From Firm-13 sp037143795 (GTDB lineage Bacteria > Bacillota > Clostridia > Saccharofermentanales > Saccharofermentanaceae): DNA of 64,000 bases. Below are positions 44,151-52,536 of this stretch, piece after piece. The position numbers and the translations under genes were made by a program. The notes beneath the pieces are model-generated. The model was not told where the DNA came from and searched no databases. It worked only from the letters and a program-made list of their open reading frames with translations. Position 1 is the first letter of the stretch. Each line of letters begins with the position of its first letter. Location: positions 62,001 through 126,000 of the forward strand of contig JBAWXZ010000007.1 in assembly GCA_037143795.1 (NCBI GenBank). Direction: 5' to 3'.

Positions 44151-45340
44151 GATGCACCTCCTTTTGGGTTTGCAGCCTTGAGCTGCCTGATCAGTTCCGG
44201 AACTATTTCATATAAGTCCCCGCAGACGGGATAATGCGCTATCTGGAATATCCGTGCCTCCGGATCCTGATTAATCGCAATGATATTCTCCGCACCGCTC
44301 ATACCTGCCATAAACTGCACGGATCCCGATACACCGCATGTGATCAGCAGCTGCGGGCGCACCGTATGTCCGGAAAGGCCGATCTGCCTGTCGCTCTCGA
44401 TCCAGCCTTTTTCGACAAGTCCCCTTGTCGATGCCAGTTCACCGCCCAGAAGCGCTGCAAGTTCTTTAAGCATAACGAGGTCTTCCTTTTTCCTGACACC
44501 TTTTCCCGCTGCGACAAGAACTTTTTGCTTCGTTATGTCTTTTTCCGGAAAAAGAATCTGTGAATCGAGTACTTCAATGGCACTCTCAGCAGGATGCCCG
44601 GGTGAACATTCAACAAATACAACAGATGCATCTTCCCTTTTTTCCGCCGGCTTCATCATGTTCATCCGGACGGTTGCAAACTGCGGCCTGGTATTCGGTG
44701 TAATGATCTGAGCCATAATATTCCCTCCGAACGCCGGCCGTGTCTGCACCAGATCGTCTTTATCCCTGATCGCAAGCCCGGTGCAGTCCGCAGTCAGTCC
44801 GGTCCGGAATCTTGTTGCGGCGCAGGGTGCAAGGGACCTGCCCTGCGCGGTGCCGCCGATCAGCACGACGGATGGACGCAGTTTTTCGATACAGTCGGAA
44901 AACAGCTGTTCATAGAGGTCGGCTGCAAAATGCTCCTGCGCCTCATACAGGAAAACAGATTTAAGCGGATAATGGAGCAGCTGCGGCATTGCTTCACAGG
45001 CATGTTCACCTATTACAACCCCATACACATCACATCCGGCAGAAGCCGCAAGTTCAAACGCTTTTCCAAGAAGTTGGATGCCGATCGGATGAATTTTGCC
45101 GTGATGATACTCGAGGTACACAAGGATATTTTTCCAGGAGGATTTATCAAATGCTTCATGGACCGCTTCCTGCCATAAAACAGCATGAACCGGACAAATT
45201 TCCGCACATACGCCGCATGAAGTACAGCCGTCACCAATGACGTACACACCGTCCGTTTTTTCAACGCACGAAAACGGACAGTGCTTCGAGCACTCCCCGC
45301 ATTGTGTGCAGATATTCATGTCAATACTGTATCCCGGCAT
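44147..45340 (-). CDS. Electron-transfer flavoprotein alpha subunit with N-terminal 2[4Fe-4S] ferredoxin domain (LctC/CarE-like)
   Basis: A 397-residue EtfA fusion. Eight cysteines in two CxxCxxCxxxC motifs (C11, C14, C17, C21 and C39, C42, C45, C49) form a bacterial-type ferredoxin domain. The ETF alpha domain follows, and its FAD-binding C-terminus carries CGVSGSVQFMAGM and IIAINQD. EtfA proteins with this extension occur in electron-bifurcating or confurcating complexes such as the lactate dehydrogenase/ETF and caffeyl-CoA reductase systems. GAGGTGG precedes the ATG, 15 nt after etfB1. It should partner the EtfB encoded just upstream. Confidence 0.92.
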   Translation of the reverse strand: MPGYSIDMNICTQCGECSKHCPFSCVEKTDGVYVIGDGCTSCGVCAEICPVHAVLWQEAVHEAFDKSSWKNILVYLEYHHGKIHPIGIQLLGKAFELAASAGCDVYGVVIGEHACEAMPQLLHYPLKSVFLYEAQEHFAADLYEQLFSDCIEKLRPSVVLIGGTAQGRSLAPCAATRFRTGLTADCTGLAIRDKDDLVQTRPAFGGNIMAQIITPNTRPQFATVRMNMMKPAEKREDASVVFVECSPGHPAESAIEVLDSQILFPEKDITKQKVLVAAGKGVRKKEDLVMLKELAALLGGELASTRGLVEKGWIESDRQIGLSGHTVRPQLLITCGVSGSVQFMAGMSGAENIIAINQDPEARIFQIAHYPVCGDLYEIVPELIRQLKAANPKGGAS

Positions 45341-45355
45341 GCATCCACCTCGCTG

Positions 45356-46144
45356 TCATAGTACTTTCGATTCGTTTATTATTTTCATGATTTCATTTGC
45401 CGCTTCGGATGTATTCAGGCACATAACCGGTTCTTTGCCTGTCCGTTCAGGCGGATATATCTTCTCCACCTTTGTTGCGGATCCACTCAATCCGAAGTGC
45501 TGCGGGTCCCGGTCTTCGAGATTCCCCAGATTAATAATGGCAACAGCCCTTTTCCCGGCAGCAATTTTCCCCGGGAGGGACTTCATGCGGGGAACACAAA
45601 TGCTGCGGTCCACTGCAATAAGGCACGGATAGTGCATCTTCACAGTCACCAGTTCATCATCAAGCTGCTGCCTGAGTGTGATGCTGCCAGGCTCACAGCT
45701 GACAATTCCGACAACCCCTGCCGCATAAGGAATATGGAGCCACTGTGCGATGGCACCGCCCACCTGTCCGGTATCGCCGTCTGTTGTCTGCCTGCCGCAT
45801 ATGATCAGGTCATATTTGCCGGCACCGCTGATCCCCTGGGCGAGGGTATAGGAAGTAGCCAGGACATCAGCCCCCGAAAACGCATGGTCGCTGAGCAGAT
45901 ATCCCTGATCAGCACCCATTGCATAAGCTTCCCGGATCGCTTCCTTCGCCTGCAGCGGTCCCATGGAAAAAACATCTGCAGTTCCGCCGGCTTCTTCCCT
46001 CAGGCGCAAAGCAGTTTCAACTGCCGGCAAATCGTATACGTTCATTGCTGAAACCAGTCCGTCCCGAAGGATGACCCCTTTTTCCGGATCCATCTTCCCA
46101 TCTGAAAAGACAGGGACTTGTTTGACGCAGACTGCAATCTTCAA
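45356..46144 (-). CDS. Electron-transfer flavoprotein beta subunit (EtfB1, LctB-like)
   Basis: A 262-residue EtfB. The start IAVCVKQVPVF and the signature segment CGRQTTDGDTGQVGG are typical. The later PRMKSLPGKI is the conserved beta-subunit signature region. A GTG three codons upstream is in frame, but it sits inside the GAGGTG ribosome site, so I call a TTG start at 46144, which gives the canonical MKIAVCVKQV start. It lies 10 nt after the flavoprotein stop. It carries a bifurcating or bridging FAD/nucleotide-binding role with the ferredoxin-EtfA. Confidence 0.9.
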   Translation of the reverse strand: MKIAVCVKQVPVFSDGKMDPEKGVILRDGLVSAMNVYDLPAVETALRLREEAGGTADVFSMGPLQAKEAIREAYAMGADQGYLLSDHAFSGADVLATSYTLAQGISGAGKYDLIICGRQTTDGDTGQVGGAIAQWLHIPYAAGVVGIVSCEPGSITLRQQLDDELVTVKMHYPCLIAVDRSICVPRMKSLPGKIAAGKRAVAIINLGNLEDRDPQHFGLSGSATKVEKIYPPERTGKEPVMCLNTSEAANEIMKIINESKVL

Positions 46145-46154
46145 TGTTTTCACC

Positions 46155-47591
46155 TCAAAAAGTATCGATCATATTTCCCGGATTCCAGAATCCCTGCGGA
46201 TCCAGATTCTTCTTCTTCTCCCTGATTTCCTTCAGGCAGCTTTCCGTAACCGTCGCGAGGAACACCTGCTTTTTTATTTTACCCACGCCGTGCTCGCGAT
46301 TCTGTACGCCGGGGTTTTTGGCCGAAGCGACGGCCCATTCCGTCAGAATTTCCTGCCCTTTCAGAAACTCTTCACGATTCTCCGGCAGGATGTTCGGATG
46401 AAGATGATTCCCGAATATGTGACCGAAAATGCACAGCTTCAAGCCGCTCTTTTCGGCCGATCCTTTCAGATATGACACGACAGCCGCAAGGCTTTGACCG
46501 TTAAAATTCATATCCATGCCAAGTTTCGTGATGCCCGGATATGTTTGGCTGATTTTTTCAATGTGCAGATTGGCGGATTCGGCGGCGGTATGGCGGAATG
46601 CCCGCAATCTGTCGACTTCGAATTCGCCTGATACCGCCCATGTTGCATCCGCTGCTACATGGCACGCTTCCGCCATTTCAAGCAGCGCTTCAGCGCATAT
46701 TTCGACAGATGCCTCGTCCGCTCCATGAATCTCAACATAAATCATCGCTGCTGCATCGGGTGACGCATCCGGCAGCTCCCTTATCCTTGAGATATTGGGC
46801 TTTCTTTCTTCAATCATATCAATAGTCATGCGGTCCATATATTCGGCTGCGGCAATCTTCGCCCCGTGCGGATCTTCAGCATACTGAACCAGCAGTTCCG
46901 CAAAGGAAAAAGCATCGGATTCGCAAGAGAAGAAAAAGCAGATCCCCCATATTTCCCGCGGCTTGCGCAGAAGGGCAAGGGTCAGCTCTGTAACTACGCC
47001 AAACATGCCTTCACCGCCAATATATATATCGGATATATCACCTGTAGCGCAATGCGATGCACCGGATTCCTTTCCGCAGGTGATTTCCATTATTTTTCCT
47101 TCCGCATCCATCACACGGACGGTGTGAATATATTCTTTTGCATCCCCGTACAAAGATGCCGTAAGCCCCCTGGAATTACAGGCGGCCACACCGCCAACCG
47201 TCGCGGATGGTTCTGTCGGATCCGGCGGCCAGAAAAGCTCTTCCTTCGAGTCGAGTTTTTTGATTTCCCGGGTGAGGTCGAGCAAAGTGACTCCCGGTTC
47301 CACAGTCAGTAAAAAGTGTCCGTCTTCCGTTGTCCGAAATGATTTTACATGATTCATATAGGACATATTAAGGACATGTCCTCCATTGGGAACAGCACAG
47401 CCGGCAATGCCGGTTTTACCGCCCTGAATGGTAATGGACTGTCCGGAATTTCTCACCTGTGCAATGATTTTTCTGATTTCATTTTCATTTTCGGGAAAAG
47501 AGATGCTGTCGGCAAATCCCGTCATATGGGATTCATCGGAAAGGTAGGACTGGTATTTGTCATCCATCGGAAATATCAGCTGTCTATCCAT
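46155..47591 (-). CDS. FAD-binding 2-hydroxyacid dehydrogenase (GlcD/LctD-like)
   Basis: A 478-residue flavoprotein of the vanillyl-alcohol-oxidase/GlcD fold. The PCMH FAD-binding domain (about 35-215) includes ITIQGGKTGIAGCAVPNGG and DPTEPSATVGGVAACNS. The substrate/cap domain ends with HGVGKIKK and the terminal DPQGFWNPGNM. Lactate- and glycolate-oxidising members have this layout. Flanking etfB/etfA genes match the lactate dehydrogenase-ETF complex of acetogens, in which lactate oxidation is driven by ferredoxin oxidation. AAAGGGG precedes the ATG at 47591, which overlaps the etfA2 stop by 1 nt. The substrate is unproven. Confidence 0.88.
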   Translation of the reverse strand: MDRQLIFPMDDKYQSYLSDESHMTGFADSISFPENENEIRKIIAQVRNSGQSITIQGGKTGIAGCAVPNGGHVLNMSYMNHVKSFRTTEDGHFLLTVEPGVTLLDLTREIKKLDSKEELFWPPDPTEPSATVGGVAACNSRGLTASLYGDAKEYIHTVRVMDAEGKIMEITCGKESGASHCATGDISDIYIGGEGMFGVVTELTLALLRKPREIWGICFFFSCESDAFSFAELLVQYAEDPHGAKIAAAEYMDRMTIDMIEERKPNISRIRELPDASPDAAAMIYVEIHGADEASVEICAEALLEMAEACHVAADATWAVSGEFEVDRLRAFRHTAAESANLHIEKISQTYPGITKLGMDMNFNGQSLAAVVSYLKGSAEKSGLKLCIFGHIFGNHLHPNILPENREEFLKGQEILTEWAVASAKNPGVQNREHGVGKIKKQVFLATVTESCLKEIREKKKNLDPQGFWNPGNMIDTF

Positions 47592-48559
47592 CACACTTTC
47601 CCCTTTGCACTATTATATTGCAGGAGAATTTCCTCAAGGACCTGTTCCCCGTCATCAACAATCATAACATCCGAACATTTTGAAATAGGTGCGGATTCAT
47701 CCGTGTTTACCGAAATGATAAATTTACTTTTTTCAATGCCCGCCAAAAATGCCGCGGATCCCGAAACCCCTACGGTAATACAGATATCCGGCCCGGTCAT
47801 CGCACCCGATACACCGACAAGCCGGTCCATCGGCGCCCAGGCACTCATCGCAGCAGGCCGGCTTACGCCATAGTCAGCGCCCATTGCTTCTGCAATGGCT
47901 GCTATTTTTTCGACTGTCTTTTTGTTTTTGCACCCGCGGCCTGCAATGACAAGGAACTTGCTTTGTTCAATGCCCGTGTCGGAATTCTCTTCCTTCAGTT
48001 CATAACGCTGAACAAAATCACCGGCTGTAAGATCCGTACAATCCAGGTCCGATATAATCCGGTGTGTACGCTGACTGACCGGAATATCCTCCGCGCAGCC
48101 TTTTGCAGCGGTCATGCAAAACGGCTTTGCATTCATCCGGAAAACTGCCTGTACATGACTGGCATAGACCCATTTCCGGCAGAGAATCCCTTCATGGGAA
48201 GGTGCTATTCCCCGGACTGACATCAGCGACGAACCGTGCATCCGGAAAGCCGAACGCACAGACATTTCCCGTCCAAACATATCGTCCGGGAATATGTAAA
48301 TATCCGACGGGTCATCCCTGTGCAGGCGAGCCAGAATTTCAATGCCGTTTTCCGGCTGATAGCGGGTCACCCTGGCCAGCCGGACTGCTTCTGTCGGTGA
48401 ATTTGCAGTCAGTTCTTCTTTGTTGCTGCCAATTGTATAGAACCACAGGGTGTCCGCTGTGTCATTCTTCGTCATGCTGGCAGACAGAAACGCATCCATT
48501 TCATGCGATTTTGAAGGCCATTGACCGGAACTTCCATTTAATACAGCTGTATATTTCAT
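47591..48559 (-). CDS. Electron-transfer flavoprotein alpha subunit without ferredoxin domain (EtfA2)
   Basis: A 322-residue EtfA. The N-terminal half is divergent. The FAD-binding C-terminal domain is clear (VGVSGAMTGPDICITVGVSG, IISVNTDESAPI, VMIVDDGEQVLEEIL). No cluster-binding cysteines precede it, unlike the other EtfA of this operon. Its start overlaps the etfB2 stop as ATGA with no strong ribosome site of its own. It would be a second ETF feeding or receiving electrons within the same module. Confidence 0.88.
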   Translation of the reverse strand: MKYTAVLNGSSGQWPSKSHEMDAFLSASMTKNDTADTLWFYTIGSNKEELTANSPTEAVRLARVTRYQPENGIEILARLHRDDPSDIYIFPDDMFGREMSVRSAFRMHGSSLMSVRGIAPSHEGILCRKWVYASHVQAVFRMNAKPFCMTAAKGCAEDIPVSQRTHRIISDLDCTDLTAGDFVQRYELKEENSDTGIEQSKFLVIAGRGCKNKKTVEKIAAIAEAMGADYGVSRPAAMSAWAPMDRLVGVSGAMTGPDICITVGVSGSAAFLAGIEKSKFIISVNTDESAPISKCSDVMIVDDGEQVLEEILLQYNSAKGKV

Positions 48560-49365
48560 AAGCTTTTCAACCGATCATCAAGATAATTCTGATATAAATA
48601 TTTGACTTTCTGCCTGATCGAGCCGCCTTGGATTGTTACGTTTTCCCGCTTGTGGCTAACCACTTCCGCATCAATCAGTTCAATCGAATCCGCCGGCAGG
48701 TCTATGAGGGAATCCAAATTAAATTTTTGTATATCTATGACATCAATGTCTTTCCTGCCGTGTTTCATACGGTCCTTGAGAGTCGGAACCCTCATATATG
48801 CACCGGCCACGTTGCCGACAGATAACACACAGGGCAGTTTTACGACCTGCGTAAGGATTCCTTCATCCGTCATTCCGGTAACGGACACAAATTGTCCGTC
48901 GACAGGCTCAACACGGATTATTTCCGAAATACACGGCCAGCCCAGCATTTCAGCGACCAGGAACGGCGTTTTGCCGTTATCGCCTTCCCCGCTTTGCCTT
49001 CCCATGAAGATCATATCCTGCGGATCCATTTCCGTTACATATTTTGAAATGACAGCCGCAGTAATGCCCGGCTGAAACCGGATGTCGGCATATGTTTCCA
49101 CTCTGACGGCGCGGGCAAACTGCAAAGCGTAAAGGGTTTTAAGATAGAAATCGGATTGCCTGTCACCGATTGTCAGCGCGTGAAGACACAAATCCTCTGA
49201 AGCATCAGAAAGCTTTAGCGCCGTTTCAAGTGCGCTCTCATCATACGGGTTTATCATTTTTTTGACAAAACTTGTATCAATCTGAAAACGATCCTGGATT
49301 ACCCAGTCCTTTTCCGACATCATATCCAAGTCCGGAACAATTTTGAAACAAACAAGTGCTTTCAT
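48556..49365 (-). CDS. Electron-transfer flavoprotein beta subunit (EtfB2)
   Basis: A 269-residue EtfB. ALVCFKIVPDLDM at the start, NPYDESALETALKL, and the nucleotide-binding FMGRQSGEGDNGKTPFLVAEML follow the family pattern. An ATG at 49371 is 3 nt after the ribosome site, so the ATG at 49365, 7-8 nt from AAGGAAG, is preferred. It is the first gene of the redox/transport run and lies 151 nt after the polyol-type operon. Confidence 0.88.
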   Translation of the reverse strand: MKALVCFKIVPDLDMMSEKDWVIQDRFQIDTSFVKKMINPYDESALETALKLSDASEDLCLHALTIGDRQSDFYLKTLYALQFARAVRVETYADIRFQPGITAAVISKYVTEMDPQDMIFMGRQSGEGDNGKTPFLVAEMLGWPCISEIIRVEPVDGQFVSVTGMTDEGILTQVVKLPCVLSVGNVAGAYMRVPTLKDRMKHGRKDIDVIDIQKFNLDSLIDLPADSIELIDAEVVSHKRENVTIQGGSIRQKVKYLYQNYLDDRLKSL

Positions 49366-49423
49366 ATGCATTCTTCCTTCAGCGGTATTTGCCTGTCCTC
49401 CTCGAGTGATCTAAAATACGGCA

Positions 49424-49472
49424 TTTGCCTGGAAGTGATCCTGATGTTTCCATCAGGTCGCTTCCAAGCAAA
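49424..49472 (-). terminator. Long GAAA-capped hairpin between polyol-type and ETF gene blocks
   Basis: On the minus strand CCTGATG-GAAA-CATCAGG is topped by a GNRA-type loop, and further stems of 5-6 bp extend it (TTTGC, GGAAG arms). No T-run follows, so it may be an mRNA processing or partial attenuation site. No clear promoter lies between it and etfB2. Confidence 0.5.
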
Positions 49473-49516
49473 CCGCCAAACGTCAGGGGACGATTGATTC
49501 AGCATCTCCGGCAAGT

Positions 49517-50959
49517 TCACTCCAGAGGAATGATTGTACCTGCATTCATAATACCATTCGGATCATAAGCTTTCTTCATCGTTTCAAGGATATAGTAGGA
49601 AGAACCATACTCATCCTTTATCCAGGGCGCCCTGTGCTTGCCGACGCCGTGGTGATGGCACATCGAGCCGCCGGCCTTAATGGTCTCTTCCACAACTATT
49701 TTCTTGATGGGGTGGTGGTACTTGGTGATTTCCTCTTCCGGCCTGATATCCACAAGATTGTAATAATGTACAAAGTACAGATTTGTTCCTGTCAGATAGC
49801 TGTGGGAAGAATGTCCGCCCATAAGCGTGATGTCAGGGATCTCATTACGGATTCTTTCACAGACCTTTGTATAGATATCATATATCAGACTCCAGTTTGC
49901 CGATATCTCGGTTGTGTTTCCGATATTGTGCGTCGCCATGATTTCATCTCTCTCTTCCTGGACCTTTGCGGGATCCCAGTTGAGATTGTCAAACCAGGCC
50001 TGAATCAATTTGTTGTCGACCTTTGTGCACTCATCGTACTTTTCGATGATTTCCTTGATGCCCTTTGCAGTCGCTTCCGCAACTCCCTGGGGACCCTCGG
50101 CCATAAAGATGAGAACGCACTTGCCGCCGGAAAAATGAGAGAAATGATACATGCCGTCTTCTTCATCGTACAGGCGTGCGACGGAAGGACGATATCCCGA
50201 AACCATGACTTCGCGCAGTATTTCAAATCCGGTCTTCATGTTATCAAGGAGATATCCCATGATACTGTTGTTTTCAGGCTGATATTTGAAGATCTTCACG
50301 GTTACTTCGGTAATATAGCAGAGTGCGCCTTCGTTTCCGATGATAACATGTCTGATATCCGGACCCGCTGCTCTTCTTGGTACGTTCTTGATACGTGTAA
50401 TTATGCCGTTCGGGAAAACTGCCTCCAAACCGACGACCATATCTTCAATTCCGCCGTAGAGTGTTGAAAATTGTCCGATACTTCTTGTAGCGACAAGACC
50501 GCCCATCTGTGCAAGGGGCTTGGATTGCGGGGAGTGACCGGCTGTATACCCCTGTTCACGTAATTTATCTTCAAGAATCTGAAGCGGAACGCCGCATTCG
50601 CAGGTCGCCATCATATTGTATGTGTCAATATTAATAATTTTGTTCATTCTGGAACCATCGACTACAATGGAATTTTCAAGTGCGGTTTCCAGTCCGCCCT
50701 CCGTAGCCGAATGTCCCGTTCTCGGAACAACATTAATTTTATGCTCATTTGCAAGCTTAAGAACATCAGATACTTCCCGGGCACTGTTAACATAAACTAC
50801 TGCTGCAGGAATCGGCAGCATAAACACGCCGTTAAGTTCCTCATATCTTCTGAACCGGTCAACACTGCTCTCTTTTAATACCTGCTCATCCGTGATGACA
50901 TTCTCAGCACCGAGAATTTTCTCCAATTCCTCTACGATTTGTTCTCTTGATAAACTCAT
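49517..50959 (-). CDS. Alkylglycerone-phosphate-synthase-like FAD-binding protein
   Basis: A 480-residue flavoprotein with a PCMH FAD domain (VVPRTGHSATEGGLETALENS, AQMGGLVATRSIGQFSTLYGG) and a C-terminal motif CHHHGVGKHRAPW. The triple histidine is typical of the alkyldihydroxyacetone-phosphate synthase group within the GlcD superfamily. The terminal YDPNGIMNAGTI is common to all. AAGGAGA before the ATG at 50959 sets the start, 6 codons inside the longer frame. It lies in an operon with a sugar kinase and an SDR, so a role in oxidising a polyol- or hydroxyacid-phosphate is more likely than ether lipid synthesis. This is inference. Confidence 0.85.
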   Translation of the reverse strand: MSLSREQIVEELEKILGAENVITDEQVLKESSVDRFRRYEELNGVFMLPIPAAVVYVNSAREVSDVLKLANEHKINVVPRTGHSATEGGLETALENSIVVDGSRMNKIINIDTYNMMATCECGVPLQILEDKLREQGYTAGHSPQSKPLAQMGGLVATRSIGQFSTLYGGIEDMVVGLEAVFPNGIITRIKNVPRRAAGPDIRHVIIGNEGALCYITEVTVKIFKYQPENNSIMGYLLDNMKTGFEILREVMVSGYRPSVARLYDEEDGMYHFSHFSGGKCVLIFMAEGPQGVAEATAKGIKEIIEKYDECTKVDNKLIQAWFDNLNWDPAKVQEERDEIMATHNIGNTTEISANWSLIYDIYTKVCERIRNEIPDITLMGGHSSHSYLTGTNLYFVHYYNLVDIRPEEEITKYHHPIKKIVVEETIKAGGSMCHHHGVGKHRAPWIKDEYGSSYYILETMKKAYDPNGIMNAGTIIPLE

Positions 50960-51055
50960 TTTTCTGTCTCCTTTCAATATCGTCCTGTGAAAACCCTGCT
51001 ATAGGCATTTCTTATGGCTGCAAGGGCCGACGGGGGTACGTACGTTATTCCATTT

Positions 51056-52486
51056 TCAGCCAAAAATCTTATATGTTTCTTTCAGTATTTCGTCGGTGTA
51101 TTTAGTAATATTCTGGAAAACGACAGTAGCTCTGCTATAGAGTTCAACATTTTCCGCATTTGGTTTGAAAGTATCCCTTATTTTGACCATTTTTTCAACA
51201 GCTGTCCTGAAATCCGGATACACACCGACAGCAACGGCTGCACATATGGCAGCACCGACACCGGCTGCACCGTTTACAACATTTCTGGAGGCCGGGACGC
51301 CAAATACATCGGCAAAAATCTGCATAAACAGCTTGCTGTTGGATCCGCCTCCCGAAATAATCATGTGATCAAGGTTGATTCCCAGTTCTCCTGCCAGGCC
51401 GTCCATATGGATTTTCATGGTCATGGCAATTGCTTCAAGGATCGAGCGGTACATGTGCGCCCTTGTATGACGTCCGTCAAAACCGATCATAACACCTTTT
51501 TTGTACAGTTGGCTGGCGGGTGCCAGCCAATCAAGCACTGTCATTAATCCGTCACTTCCGGCCGGGACTCTCTCCGCCTCGCGGTCAAGGTATTCCTCAC
51601 CGGAAATTCCCAGATCCTCGGCTTTTCTCAGAATGTCATCGCCCAGAAGATTCTTGAACCAGCTGACCGTCCACATACCTCTTCGGATGCCGTAACTTTC
51701 GTAAAGATACTGGTTCGGAACGGAAGCCATGTTGGTAAAGAACAGTGATGAATCCGTAATGTTCTTCTGGCCCTCGACCATGCCGCCGATATACGTTCCC
51801 AATGATACGAGTCCTGAAGTTTCTGAGAGGAGCCCCGCCCCGAGCGCCTCTACGGCTTTATCATTTGCCGTAGTGACGACCGGGACGCCGGCAGGAATAC
51901 CGGTCAGGGCAGAAGCCTCAGGAGTAACATGTCCCGATACAGTACCGGGCATCTGCAGATCGAAGAGCATTTCCCTTGGAATTTTGTATTGTTCAAACAC
52001 ACGGGGATCTTCGCTCCACTGCCATGTATCGACATCAATGGGCCATTGTCCCCAGTAATTTGCGGCTGTGTCAATGAACTTACCGGTAAACCGGTGATTG
52101 ATGTATCCGGATGTTGTTGTAACATACTTTACTTCCGGATTTTCGTGTTCGTAAGGGCGCGCCAGTCTGACATCCATCCAGCTCATCACAGGGGAAGCCA
52201 GTGTACCGTCTGCCTTGAGCAAAGCCCTGCAGCAGCGAATCGTACAAAGCCCGACTGCGATAATGTCCTTAGGGTCACCGGCAAAGCGGGCCATCGCCCT
52301 CTGGCTTGCAAGGACCACTGAATCCCACAGGTCATCATCCGGATGTTCTGCAACACCGGGCTCGGGCAAATACATGGGTCTTAAGTCCTGTTTACCGTCA
52401 CACACGATGTTTCCTTCAAGATCGAAAATAACAACCTTCGAGCTCTGGGAACCTCCATCAACACCAATAATATACTTTTTGCTCAT
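51056..52486 (-). CDS. FGGY-family carbohydrate kinase
   Basis: A 476-residue kinase. The phosphate-1 loop GVDGGSQSSKVVIFD is at 8-22, and the C-terminal adenosine motif IISGGGSNSKLFMQIFADVFG and ALGAGL segment are typical of FGGY kinases. It resembles the xylulokinase/glycerol kinase group, but the sugar cannot be decided. GTGAGG precedes the ATG, 50 nt after the MFS gene. It probably phosphorylates the product of the upstream SDR or the imported polyol. Confidence 0.92.
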   Translation of the reverse strand: MSKKYIIGVDGGSQSSKVVIFDLEGNIVCDGKQDLRPMYLPEPGVAEHPDDDLWDSVVLASQRAMARFAGDPKDIIAVGLCTIRCCRALLKADGTLASPVMSWMDVRLARPYEHENPEVKYVTTTSGYINHRFTGKFIDTAANYWGQWPIDVDTWQWSEDPRVFEQYKIPREMLFDLQMPGTVSGHVTPEASALTGIPAGVPVVTTANDKAVEALGAGLLSETSGLVSLGTYIGGMVEGQKNITDSSLFFTNMASVPNQYLYESYGIRRGMWTVSWFKNLLGDDILRKAEDLGISGEEYLDREAERVPAGSDGLMTVLDWLAPASQLYKKGVMIGFDGRHTRAHMYRSILEAIAMTMKIHMDGLAGELGINLDHMIISGGGSNSKLFMQIFADVFGVPASRNVVNGAAGVGAAICAAVAVGVYPDFRTAVEKMVKIRDTFKPNAENVELYSRATVVFQNITKYTDEILKETYKIFG

Positions 52487-52536
52487 TTTGACAGCCTCAC
52501 TTTTTTAAAATTTCATGATGGATTGATTTGTTCTGA

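Noticed and set aside
49517..50959. Ether-lipid (plasmalogen) synthesis gene
   Set aside because: The AGPS-like motif alone is not enough. No acyltransferase or lipid gene is nearby and the operon context is carbohydrate metabolism.
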